Assembly (NCBI GenBank): GCA_030522415.1
Contig: CM060108.1
Span: 39,168,756 to 39,232,755, forward strand
Direction: 5' to 3'
Length of the DNA stretch: 64,000 nt
Source of the DNA: Channallabes apus
Taxonomy: Eukaryota; Chordata; Actinopteri; Siluriformes; Clariidae
Shown one piece after another: positions 23,893 through 34,066 of this stretch; position 1 is the stretch's first letter; every line of letters starts with the position of its first letter. The position numbers and the translations under genes were made by a program. Under the pieces are notes generated by a model. It was not told the origin of the DNA. It searched no databases and worked only from the letters and a program-made list of their open reading frames with translations.

Positions 23893-24055
23893 ATGCACTA
23901 CAACAGCTGAAAGCTGAAGAAAAGGAGGCCACAGAGTTTCTTTGCTTCAACAGTTCAGAAATGGCTTCGTTATGCCCCAGAACGGCTGGGGGGAATTGCT
24001 CGTGGTGGAAAACCATAAGTTCAGACTCATGTCTTATTATCTGTTTTGCTGAGTA
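23893..24055 (+). other. Possible exon remnant, unidentified
   Basis: After a TTCTTTAG acceptor an open frame begins DALQQLKAEEKEATEFL. An alternative frame gives VQKWLRYAPERLGG. It may be the last coding exon of the gene carried by the 7.2-kb element. No family is recognised. Confidence 0.25.
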
Positions 24056-24916
24056 AATACATTTCAACTTACGAATAATGTTTCAGTCATCTGTTGTGTT
24101 TCTGACTTGGTTGTTTCTATTTGCATTTGACTGAATTTTGCTGAGGCAGGCTGCCATTTTTATATTATGGTTTTCCAGTCTCTTCTCTTGGCAGTTAGAT
24201 TCTGTTTTATGAATTCAGAATTAACAATCTCTTCTAAAAAGTCATATTGTCATCCAGTTTATAATAATTTGTATGTAAGTTGTAGTGTGTTTTATTATAT
24301 AGTTGTTTTATTGTAATTGTGATGTTACTTCCTGTTTAAATGGGTATGGAGCATAAATAAATATGTTTACATGTAAACTGAAGGATGTTGAGTTACTGAC
24401 TTTTTGTTTAAAAAAAAAAAAAAAAGCTTTTCAGCCCTACATGGTCTCTGATTTAAAGAAATAAATCAAAACGGACATGATTTACTGTCATAGAATCTTG
24501 CTGTTCATAAAGCAAGACTAAACTATAATTGTTTCAATGTTGATTCAATGTAAAATAAGTGATTGAATTTACGTTGAACAAACATTGATTTTTATGCCCA
24601 TCTTGATCTATTTTTCATCATTGAAATAACATTATTTCAAGGTGCAAACCTGATGAAAAATCAACATTTAACATTGAAATTTCAACATTGATTCAATAAC
24701 AAGTTGGTTGATGCTTTAATGTTGATTCAACGATGATTCAATGTTGTTCTGCTATCTGGGTAGTGATTGTTGTGTGACAGAGTTTAATCATTTACATGTC
24801 AGCAGATTTACTGTATCTACACACTCAGTGGGAACAAACATTCTATATTCAGTTTAAAAATGTTACTTGTTTAATGGTTTTGAAAATGTATTCACATATA
24901 GACATTTTTCTTACAG

Positions 24917-25180
24917 AAAGTCCCAAACCTGTGCTGCATGTAGAGTCTAATAAACCTGATTACAGAGGAGAGAGTGTGACATTCAGGTGTGACATAAATG
25001 GAGGAGGACCCACTGAGTGGACATATGAGTGGTTTAAGGACAATAACCCAGTGTCTCCATCACACACAACACAGAGGATTACAGTCGAATATGACGGAGG
25101 TAAATACACCTGCAGAGGGACGAGGAGAAGAGACTCTCAGTACTCACAGATCAGTGATGCTGTTACACTCTCTGTATCAG
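24917..25180 (+). CDS. Ig-domain exon, type A2 (LITR/FCRL-like receptor)
   Basis: This 264-nt exon has the acceptor TTTCTTACAG|AA and the donor TCAG|GTGAGT, phase 1 at both ends, and an 88-residue Ig-like domain. It opens ESPKPVLHVESNKPDYRG. The cysteines lie in VTFRCDINGG and GGKYTCRGTRR, with WTYEWFKDNN between, and it closes QISDAVTLSVS. It differs from the other type A exons in its N-terminal third (LHVESNKP in place of VIIKPDKQ), so it may form a distinct D1-like subtype. The reading frame is intact. Confidence 0.87.
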
Positions 25181-25199
25181 GTGAGTGTGTGTGTGTGTG

Positions 25200-26299
25200 C
25201 ACTCAAAAAAATTAACATAGCTACCTGTTACATGTACTAAAATGTAATATGTGTTTTGTACATAATAATTTCATGTTTCCAAGCTAAACATCAATAAGTT
25301 ATGTTGTATTTGCATGAAATTCAACAACTTAACATGTACTAGATTCAATCATGTTGAGATAAACCAACGAGATCTTGTCAATTTGAAAACCGGAAATATC
25401 GCGAGAAGACATCGCGAGAAGAGAACACAGTTTGAGAAGACAAACGTTGGCAGGTGTGTGGAAAAGGTAAGCAGGAATTAATTCAGATCTTTATAAATAG
25501 AAACGAAATAGTGAACATAAATGTCACCTGTTGTTTAGCGATGTTCTATTTTGGTTTAAGCTATTTCATGTATTTTTAATCACACTTAAAATACTGACGG
25601 TTATACTGTATGCGCGTGCTTAAACTTACGGTTCTGTTCTGGTTTCAGTCTGTTCTCATGAGTTGTGAAGCGAGAGGAACAAAGTATAAATATTGTTCAT
25701 TTGCTAAATGAAGTATCATGAATTTTAACTGAATATCTATCTCTGTGTTTTTTCACAGCAGTTTGTGACTGAAAGTGTGTCTGCATCTGACTTCAGGAGT
25801 TTCCTGACCAACGTATCTAACTGTCATATTTAAAAGTCATAACGTACAGTTATTAAGTACAAAACGTTTCTGTTGGTGTTTTTTTTTTATTTTTATTAAT
25901 ACTTATTTGTGGTGTTTTATGTTTTGTACATCTTTTCAGATTGAGACCTCATTTGTGTAAAATAAAAATCCTGTTTTATCCCGTTTGTCTGTTTCCTTCC
26001 TTCACAGAATTCTGTTGACCAGGACTTGAAATTTAAATTTACTTGAGTTGGATCTACTTAATTTTCCACCGGAAAATTTGTTGTACCAACCCTATTCATT
26101 TATGTTAACAGTATTAAATTATGTTGGACGCAGCTGTAGTAAATAAGTTAAATGAACCTAATAACATTACTTTGACGGAACCTAAGAACATTACGTTGGG
26201 CCAACAAAATTACTTAATGCTGAACGAAAGCCATTAAATCAGGTGGAAATTCTTTCCATAATTTAATTATGTTCATTCAACGAGTTATTTTTTTGAGTG
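25200..26299. mobile_element. Non-autonomous DNA transposon with CACT termini
   Basis: The left end CACTCAAAAAAATTAAC and the right end TTATTTTTTTGAGTG form inverted termini. The insertion lies inside a (GT)n run, and the flank reads GTG on both sides. CACT ends suggest the CACTA/EnSpm group. No transposase ORF was found. GTTGGACGC- and CAACAAAATTACTTAA-like internal stretches are typical of fish non-autonomous elements. It sits 20 bp inside the intron following exon A2. Confidence 0.55.
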
Positions 26300-26379
26300 G
26301 TGTGTGTGTGTGTGTGTGTTATTGTTAATGTAAACTTTTTCACTAGTTTTGGTTTCAGATTTTATTGTAGAAGAAAACA

Positions 26380-26565
26380 CAGGCTTAAGGACGAAACACA
26401 CGGAGAGACGAGAGACTGGACTAGAGACACTGGAGGACGACAGATGGGACTAGAGACAAGACTAGAGCTAGAGATACGGGGGGACTAGAGACAAGACTAG
26501 GGCTAGAGACATGGGGAAACGAGAGACAGGACTAGAAACGGGACTAGGGCTAAAGACATGGCAAT
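26380..26565 (+). repeat. GACTAGAGACA-type minisatellite
   Basis: Imperfect tandem units such as GGGACTAGAGACAAGACTAG and GGCTAGAGACATGGGGAAAC repeat for about 180 bp. Confidence 0.8.
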
Positions 26566-27063
26566 CAGCTAAACATGTCTTTAGCCTAACATCAACTTAG
26601 CTACACTTACCAATAGCTAAACATACTATATCCTAAACATACAGTGTCCGGCACAGAGGCTAGGGACACAGAGTACTTACAAAACCTGGAATTACACACA
26701 AGACTACACAAGACCGAATCAGCTCCACACACACTTGAACACCAAAGACCTACATACAATAACACTTAGCCTTGGGACATTATTAGTGGTTATGGGACAA
26801 CATGAACAACAAAATAACAATATAAAATAAACCAACATATAAGAAAAACCAAAATACAAAACAAAGTGCCCACATATGTAAATGACGTTCAATGCTCGAC
26901 CCAGTTTCCCAGACTAACCAGCTATTTATAGAAGATTTAATGACCTACTTCGGTTCAGGTGTGCTCCAGCATCACCCGACCGAGGTGCCTTCTGGGAAAC
27001 TGAGTCTGCAAAACAAAAACTACAAAAAGACAAAACAGTACCCTCTAGTGGCAATTTCTTATC

Positions 27064-27098
<35 letters not shown>

Positions 27099-27320
27099 TT
27101 TCTCTGCTCTGTTCTCTCTCCCTTTTTTCTCTCTATAAGAAGATGAGATCTTGAGCCCTGAATAGAGTTTTATTTTATATATGAACACAGATGTGTAGAT
27201 TTAACACAATGTTTATAATCATCATGTGTAAAGGAAAACTATCAGTAAACAGTAAACTATCAGTGATTTGTGTAGTAAGGACTACTTCACATTCTGAATC
27301 TGTATTTAATTTTGTAACAG
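26566..27320 (+). other. Intron before exon B2
   Basis: There is no exon. (AC)n lies at about 27066-27098. From 27135 it is paralogous to the introns at 12168 and 54633 (TAAGAAGATGAGATCTTGAG; GATTTAACACAATGTTTATA), but with an internal deletion relative to them. Confidence 0.7.
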
Positions 27321-27593
27321 AAAAACCCAAACCTGTGATCACATCAAGTCCTGAAGGAGACGTCCTGACAGGAAACTCAGTGACTCTGACCTGTACACTG
27401 AATGTGCAGTCTGATGGATGGAAGATTTACTGGTATAAAGACGGCGAACACCTTAAGACTGAGACTGTTACAAACTCCTACACCATCAGATCAGTTAGTG
27501 TCTCTGATGGTGGTCGATACAGTTGCTATGCTGGAAGAGGAGACCCAGTCTACTACACACACTACAATGATGCACTCTGGGTAAATGTTATTG
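27321..27593 (+). CDS. Ig-domain exon, type B2 (LITR/FCRL-like receptor)
   Basis: This 273-nt exon has the acceptor TTTGTAACAG|AA and the donor TTG|GTGAGT, phase 1 at both ends. The domain opens EKPKPVITSSPEGDVLTGN. The cysteines lie in VTLTCTLNV and GGRYSCYAGRG, the core is GWKIYWYKDGEH, and it ends YYTHYNDALWVNVIG. It is an intact frame of 91 codons and closest to exon B4 in the signature tail. It pairs with exon A2 as module 2. Confidence 0.87.
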
Positions 27594-27673
27594 GTGAGTA
27601 AGAGACTTTCTGTTAAGTGATTGTGTAAAACACTAATGACATACAGTAAACAACATGTGAACAGCATCACAAT

Positions 27674-27797
27674 TAGAGATGTTCCGATACCATTTTTCCC
27701 CTCCCGAAACCGATTCCGATACTTGGGCTCAGGATATCGGCCAATACCGAGTACTGATCTGACACCTGGGTGTGTATCTGTACAGTCTATATATACC

Positions 27798-27847
<50 letters not shown>

Positions 27848-28532
27848 CATTTCTTTTTTTAAGTAAAATACTACTAGCCCTGTGTAACGGGTTCGACCCT
27901 AAGTGCACGGGCGACACCCTGAAACACGGACACGAGGCGAGGTCTTACAGGAAAAAAAAATGTGTAAGGAAAGGGTTAAAGGCTCTCTGCAGCCTTTTCC
28001 ACTTCGGCGGCAGGGATGCGAAGGCGGGCTCGACGCGGAAGTGAAGGTGCTGTGGGAGCTCGCGCAGCTCGTTCACGCGCTCCTCTCGCGGAGATCAAAG
28101 GCACCCACCTTTTTTAAAGTCTCTGGGGCGAATCACATCGCCCCGCTCTTGTGCCACTGTCTTCCCAACAGTCAGACCCCGAGCTACACTCTCCGCTGTG
28201 TTTTATAGCGCCGGGATCATTAGCGGCGATAGCTCATGGGCTGTTGCCTGATTCTGTGGCCCTGCTCCTTCACATACCTAAAGGGGGGGGCTGCCTAACT
28301 AGTGAGCTTCGGATGAGCGATATCAATTTAGGCGCACGCCCATCACAGGCGCATGCCGTGACACTCTGTAAGTAAGCTAAGCTAGCAAAGCTAGCGGGCA
28401 TAAATAGGTTATGTTTAAAGGAAAATGGTATCGGATCGGTACGTGGACTCAAATACTCGCCGATTCCGATGCCAGATTTTTTCTGGTATCGGTAGCATTT
28501 CCGATACCAATATCGGAATCGGAACAACCCTA
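27674..28532. mobile_element. Non-autonomous hAT-type element
   Basis: Ends TAGAGATGTTCCGATAC and the right-hand complement (CGGAACAACCCTA) are flanked by the 8-bp duplication ATCACAAT at 27666-27673 and 28533-28540. The empty site AGCATCACAATACAG exists in the paralogous intron near 13222. A (TA)n run is at about 27798-27846 and a GC-rich core at about 27890-28380. There is no transposase. Confidence 0.87.
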
Positions 28533-28793
28533 ATCACAATACAGTAAAATTTAAACAGTTACACACAGAGAAGTGTTTCCTGTAGATGATTGTAGTAATG
28601 ATAAAGAGAAACAGTGTGAACACGGCTGAGCAGCGCCGGTGTGAGCTGAGCTGGAAATCAAGTGGAACTAGTTTAGCTCAATTTAAATTTATTCAATTTA
28701 TTGAATCTATTCCATTTTTAAATTAACACTTGTTAGTAATTGATTAAAAAATAAGTTGAAGTTGTGTATTTATTTTTTTTCCCTTTCTTACAG

Positions 28794-29060
28794 AGATCAA
28801 ACCTGTGGTGATTATAAAGCCTGATAAACAGGTGTTCGGGGGAGAGACAGTGACTCTCAAGTGTGACATACAGACAGGAGGAGACACTGAGTGGACATAC
28901 AGCTGGTATAAGAATAATAACACACGGCTACGAGACACAACACAGGAGTTCAACATCGACTCAGTTAGTGTCTCTGACGGGGGTAAATACACCTGCAGAG
29001 GGAGGAGAAGAGACTCTCAGCTCTCACAGATCAGTGATGCTGTTACACTCTCTGTATCAG
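28794..29060 (+). CDS. Ig-domain exon, type A3 (LITR/FCRL-like receptor)
   Basis: This 267-nt exon has the acceptor TTTCTTACAG|AG and the donor TCAG|GTGTGT, phase 1 at both ends, 89 codons. It opens EIKPVVIIKPDKQVFGGE. The cysteines lie in VTLKCDIQTGG and GGKYTCRGRRR, with TYSWYKNNNTR between, and SVSVSDGGKY precedes the second cysteine. It ends QISDAVTLSVS. It lies only 145 bp before another type A exon, so two adjacent A domains may follow each other in the protein. Confidence 0.88.
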
Positions 29061-29205
29061 GTGTGTGTGAGCTTATGTTATTACTTTTTCTTCCACTTTT
29101 TTTCCACTTTTAATATGCTACTATATGTTTAAATAATGGTGTTAAGAATTAATCATTCCTTAATTCATACACAATAATTTTTTTCTTTCTCTTTTCTTCT
29201 CCCAG

Positions 29206-29475
29206 AGCCCTCTAAAGCTGTGGTGATTATAAATCCTGATAAACAGGTGTTCAGAGGAGAGACAGTGACTTTCAGGTGTAACATACAGACAGGAGGAGGC
29301 ACTGAGTGGACATACAGCTGGTATAAGAATAATAACACACTGCTACACGACACAACACAGGAGTTGATCATCAGGTCAGTTAGAGACTCTGACGGGGGTA
29401 AATACACCTGCAGAGGGAGGAGAAGAGACTCTCAGCTCTCACAGATCAGTGATGCTGTTACACTCTCTGTATCAG
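29206..29475 (+). CDS. Ig-domain exon, type A4 (LITR/FCRL-like receptor)
   Basis: This 270-nt exon has the acceptor TTCTCCCAG|AG and the donor TCAG|GTGAGT, phase 1 at both ends, 90 codons. It opens EPSKAVVIINPDKQVFRG. The cysteines lie in VTFRCNIQTGG and GGKYTCRGRRR, with TYSWYKNNNTLL between. It ends QISDAVTLSVS and is highly similar to A3, probably the result of a recent tandem exon duplication. It is followed by the 20-kb transposon-filled intron. Confidence 0.88.
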
Positions 29476-29837
29476 GTGAGTGTGTGTGTGTGTGTGTTTG
29501 CTATTACTTGCAGTATGTTGTAGTTGTTATTACTTATAAATGTACAAATTATCTAATTTTAGATTTTGTTTTTGATTGCGTCACATGAGCAAAAGTCTCA
29601 TTATAATGATTACAACTTCTGTTATCGGTTTACTTTTAATTTTCACATTGCTATTTTAATGTAACCAAAACATTCCATTTGTATAATGACTAAATCTTAT
29701 TAGCTGTTCTGAATGGTCTAACAATGTCCTCAGCTATTACAGCCTAAATTCTTGGAGTGTCGGGACATTAAAATTTGAATAAAATGAAAACTAAAAGATT
29801 TTCACATCACATGAGCCAATATTTTATTCACAGTAGA

Positions 29838-31000
29838 CAGTGGTGTCAAAAGTATTCACATTCATTACTTGAGTATAAGTATAGATACTAAGGTTTAAAA
29901 AGACTTCTTTAGAAGTTGAAGTATCAACTCAAGTTTTTTACTCAAGTAAAAGTGTAAAAGTACTGGTTTCAAAACTACTTAAAGTATAAAAGTAAAAGTA
30001 ACGTGAGGGGGAAAAAAGCATTAAGTATAAAAGCTTAGGCTGTGTCACGGGCCTATATACTGTACTACTGTACACTAACACCTCATAAAAAAAGAAAAAT
30101 GTGTTGTTGTTTTTGTTGTATTTTTTAACGGCCATAGTGATTTGGGATACTGTATATGGCAATTGAAAAAGAATGCATCTTAGTACAATGCAAATACATT
30201 AAAGAACCATATACTGTATGTGTACTACTGAGCATTAACATGTTTTATGGAGAAGAAGATATGATAACTAGTTGCATATAAGTATTTTAATCGTACAAAA
30301 AGTAATACTTCAAAGGCACGTCATCGGTAACCTTTATTGGAATGTAAATGTACATCCAAGCTTAGCTGCAGGAATCTGTGAGGGCAACATACAAGTAAAT
30401 TAGTGTACCCAGGGCAGGCTTAGTAACAATTACCCTTGTATGGTTGTCTACAATAAACACTAGTGCTATATATATACATATTGTATATATCATTCCTGTT
30501 ACCTTCCTGGTGCTGTTACCTTCCTCGCTGGTGCTTGGTTGTGACATTTCGCTCGAATCTTGAGTCTCTATCACGGACAGCTTCGTCTACTCATCACAAC
30601 CTTATCGACCGAAAATGCTAATTTATTCAAACGTCCTTGCTGGAGTGTGTGACGTGACATCATGTGCAGGTGCGTTGGATCGCGTACCAACCAATAGGGT
30701 GTCGGAATGGTATGTTTATACTTCTCATCCAACCACAATCGAATTCGCTCCATCCGGATGGCATGATTTATCCGGATGTTTTTTTGTTTGTTTTTTTGAA
30801 TGACAAGCTGAAATAAAATAGGAGTAACGAGGCTATTTTTAAAATGTAAGGAGTAGAAAGTACAGATAATTGCTTAAAAATGTAAGGAGTAGAAGTAAAA
30901 AGTCGGCTGAAAAATAATTACTCCAGTAAAGTATAGATACCCAAAATTTCTACTTAAGTAATGTAACGAAGTATTTGTACTTCGTTACTTGACACCTCTG
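29838..31000. mobile_element. Non-autonomous hAT element nested in Tc1 family D
   Basis: The termini CAGTGGTGTCAAAAGTATTC and ...CTTGACACCTCTG are followed by long complementary subterminal stretches of AAGTA-type sequence. The 8-bp duplication ACAGTAGA at 29830-29837 and 31001-31008 fixes the ends. There is no transposase ORF. Confidence 0.88.
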
Positions 31001-31403
31001 ACAGTAGAACATAGAGAACATAAATGTTTAACCAGAGAAATGTTAATTTTATGGACAAAATGAGCTCAATTCAAATTTGTTGCCTGCTACAGGTCTGTTG
31101 GGACGGGGGCATGTTTACCATGTTTACCCTGGCATAGCATCTCCTCTTCTTTTCAAAACAGTTTGAAGATTTCTGGGCATCGAGGTTATGAGTTTCTGGT
31201 ATTTTGGTGTTGGAATTTGGTCCCATTCTTGCCTGATCTAGGTTTCCAGTTTAAATTTTCTCTATAGGTGAAAGTTCTGGTCCACAGGCTGACCAATTCA
31301 GCACCCGGACACGTCTACTACGAAGCCATGCTGTTGTAATAGCTGCAGTATGTGGTTTTGCATTGTTCTGCTGAAATACACAAGGCCTTCCCTGAAATAG
31401 ACG

Positions 31404-32090
31404 TCATCTGGAGGGGAGCATATGTTGCTCTAAAAGCCTTTCAGCATTCATAGTGCCTTCCAGAACATGCAAGCTGCCCACACCATATGCACTTATGCAC
31501 CCTATACCATCAGAGATGCTGGCTTTAGAATTGAATGCTGATAACACAATGGCTCCCTCCTCTTTAGAACACTTTACCACTTTAAAAACAGTCCATTTTA
31601 AAAGAGCCTTGGCCCAAAGGACACAACGGCACTTCTGGATCATGTTCACATACGGTACAGTATGGTTTCCTGTTTGCATGATAGAGGTTTAGTCTGCATC
31701 TGCAGATGGCAAGGTGAATGGTGTTTACGGACAGTGGTTTCTGGGCCCATTTACTAATGTCAATGACACAATCATGCCGATGAGTGACACAGTGTCATCT
31801 GAGGGCCCGAAGATCATGGGCATCAAACAAAGGTTTTCAGCTTTGTCCTTTACGCACAGAGATTTCTCCAGTTTCTCTGAATCTTTTGATAATGTTATGC
31901 ATTGTAGATTATGAGATTTGCAAAGCCTTTGCAATTTGACGTTTAGGGCCATTGTTTGTAAAGTATTCCACAATCTTTTTATCTTTGCTTCTGGGAGACT
32001 GCCTCTCTAAGACACACCTCATATAGATAATCATGTTACAGATCTGATGCTAGACGTTCTCCCAGCTGAATCTTTGAGACCTGTAGCAGG
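31404..32090 (-). pseudogene. Tc1-like transposase relic (family D)
   Basis: Read leftwards from about 32000, the pieces are VEYFTNNGPKRQIAKALQIS, an RxTGEISVRKGQ-type HTH, and then SISDGIGCISAYGVGSLHVL followed by EGTMNAERLLEQHMLPS. Stops and frameshifts separate the parts, and the DDE-bearing C-terminal half was not recovered. Confidence 0.65.
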
Positions 32091-33234
32091 CATCAAATTT
32101 GAAATGAGCTAATTTTGTGCATAAAATTGTAGAATTTCTCAGTTTCAACATTTATGTTCTCTATGTTCTGTTGTGAATAAAATATTAGTTTGTGATTCGA
32201 AAGTCTTTTAGTTTTCATTTTATTGAAATAATAAAATGTCCCAACACTCCAAGAATTACGTGAGCGCATACTAACTGGATCACTGCTGTAAAGTAAAACA
32301 ACAACAAAACAAATTAAACAGGGGGGTGTTCCAGAAAGCAGGTTATGTGACATACCCGGATAAGTTTGAGGGTAAGTTAGTGGATAACCTCAACTTTCGG
32401 TTCCAAAAACGGAGGTAACTTTCTGGGTATGTATGGAACCACTTACTCTCTGAAGATAACCTGCTCGGTAGCAGGTTATGTTCCAGGGTAAGTTTGTTTC
32501 AGAAGGTTATTGAACATGGCGGCCCTTTTAATGATGATCCTGTGGACGTGGAGGCACAAATTATACAAGGTTTTTTTTTTTCGCCGGGAGAGAATTATAA
32601 GACCTCGTATTGATGTGTTTTCATTTCCCAATGATTATTTAAAAGAGCGCTATTGGTTTTCAATGGAATCTTTAATTTACTTAACACATCTCTTGAAACT
32701 GCATATTGTAAATGACACAAACGGCGGGTATGCGCTTAGAAAATAATCTGTTAATAGCACTTCAATTTTTTGCGTCAGGGCATTTTTTTGTACAATGTGG
32801 GGCATGTGATGCAGAGCATGTGGGAAACGCAACTGTACAGTATGTCTGGCACATAAACACTTCTTACACACGTGTGTACAGTTCAGTTCCCTGGCCATAA
32901 ACCTCTGTATGTTATTAGAGGAATTCCACAGAGTGGCAGGTGTGTCCTTTGGAGTAAAATCGATGACGCATATTTAATATGTAGTCATACTATTTATATA
33001 CTGTACATGTATTCATCCTGCATACACACACTTGATCCTTCTATATATGACTTTCTATTTCAGGGTTTCCAAATGTAATTGGATTCAATGATGGCACCCA
33101 CATTCCTATTAAAGCTCCTTCAATAAATGAGGGAGACTATCTTAATAGGAAATTTATTCATAGTGTCAATGCAGGTGGCCTTCATTTTTTTGCCTTGTTA
33201 AAATCATTAAACTCATATTTTTTTTCCACTAACT

Positions 33235-33959
33235 TGTAACGCTTGGATTGGTATTAAATCACTTGTTACAAAATTACGGATTCGGGAATCAAAATATGGG
33301 CTGGAAAACACCACTTCCGGTATTGCGCAACCGCGGCGGGACAATATACGACGCGACACAAAAACAATTACCAAACTAATTCAAAGTGTATTATACAAGA
33401 CAGACAAATAAACCAACAAACAAGGTGCACCACAAACCAATATATACAAAATATATATAACTATAAATAATGTGTGTGTGGTGTATGCGAGGGTGAGTGA
33501 ATGCATGTATGGTAGTCCAGTATGAGTGTTATTTGTAGGGTTTATGAATTTGATGAGTTGGAGAGATGGCTCGATCTCACCGGTAAAAGATGTTAAATCC
33601 GGGAGGTCGAGAAACGGAATGAGAGGTGATCTGTGAGTGTCCTGAAAGATAATTCCCTGCAGTGAAAGTAACCCTCGGCAATCACACAGACTCTCTCTAG
33701 GCATGCAGCTCGCTGACTTCATCTCTCTGTGTCGGCTTCCTCACCGGTTCCGGCTTTATGCCGGCTCATGTGACCCACGTCACTTCCGGGTTCCCTCACG
33801 CTGCGATCGCGCATGCGTGCGAGCTTACCCGGTGACCAAAACACTGTTCATGGGACGTAAATGAAACTGACAAGGGAACATCTAAGGCACAGGCGAGCAG
33901 CATTAGCTCTTTCATCCTTTTCCTGTTATTAAAATGTCCCTTTGTGTGGCTGCGCTACA
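33235..33959. mobile_element. Solo LTR of the gypsy family found at 55.9-59.4 kb
   Basis: It starts TGTAACGCTTGGAT and ends GTGGCTGCGCTACA, and it is collinear with both LTRs of the 55.9-59.4 kb element (TTCCGGTATTGCG, AGGTGCACCACAAACCAATA, TCACTTCCGGGTTCCCT). The 4-bp duplication AACT at 33231-33234 and 33960-33963 shows LTR-LTR recombination left a single LTR. It sits in a Harbinger intron. Confidence 0.88.
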
Positions 33960-34066
33960 AACTACAGTATAGGTAATATGTGAGGCAACCCACATCATAA
34001 TGATAAGGCAAAATGGCAGGGTATGCTTTTCTTTGTACAATGTTTTTTTTCTTTTTCTTTTTACTA

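Larger units (their letters stand above)
17571..24760 (+). mobile_element. 7.2-kb DNA transposon with CCCAGATAGCA termini
   Basis: The termini CCCAGATAGCA (17571) and TGCTATCTGGG (ending 24760) are exact 11-bp inverted repeats. TA lies on each side (17569-17570, 24761-24762), and the empty site is present at 10250-10260. The subterminal 200 bp at each end is built of TTGATTCAATGTTGA-like repeats in both orientations. Inside lie an ATATG-rich tract with a SINE, piggyBac-type transposase remnants, a BEN-like exon and a complete Tc1-like insertion. Termini starting CCC suit piggyBac, but that superfamily uses TTAA, so the outer element's class is uncertain. A partial inverted relative lies at 37600-38810. 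Confidence 0.75.
29747..32257 (-). mobile_element. Tc1-like transposon (family D), interrupted by hAT
   Basis: Inverted repeats of about 200 bp start ATTCTTGGAGTGTCGGGACA at the left and appear as the complement (TGTCCCAACACTCCAAGAAT) at the right. Subterminal parts also match in inverted orientation (GAACATAGAGAACATAAATG; TGCCTGCTACAGGTCT). Flanking TA occurs at both ends within one base. A transposase relic is on the minus strand, and a hAT element splits the left arm. Confidence 0.8.

Noticed and set aside
27772..28044. Ile/Tyr-repeat proteins
   Set aside because: They are translations of a (TA)n run in the hAT element.
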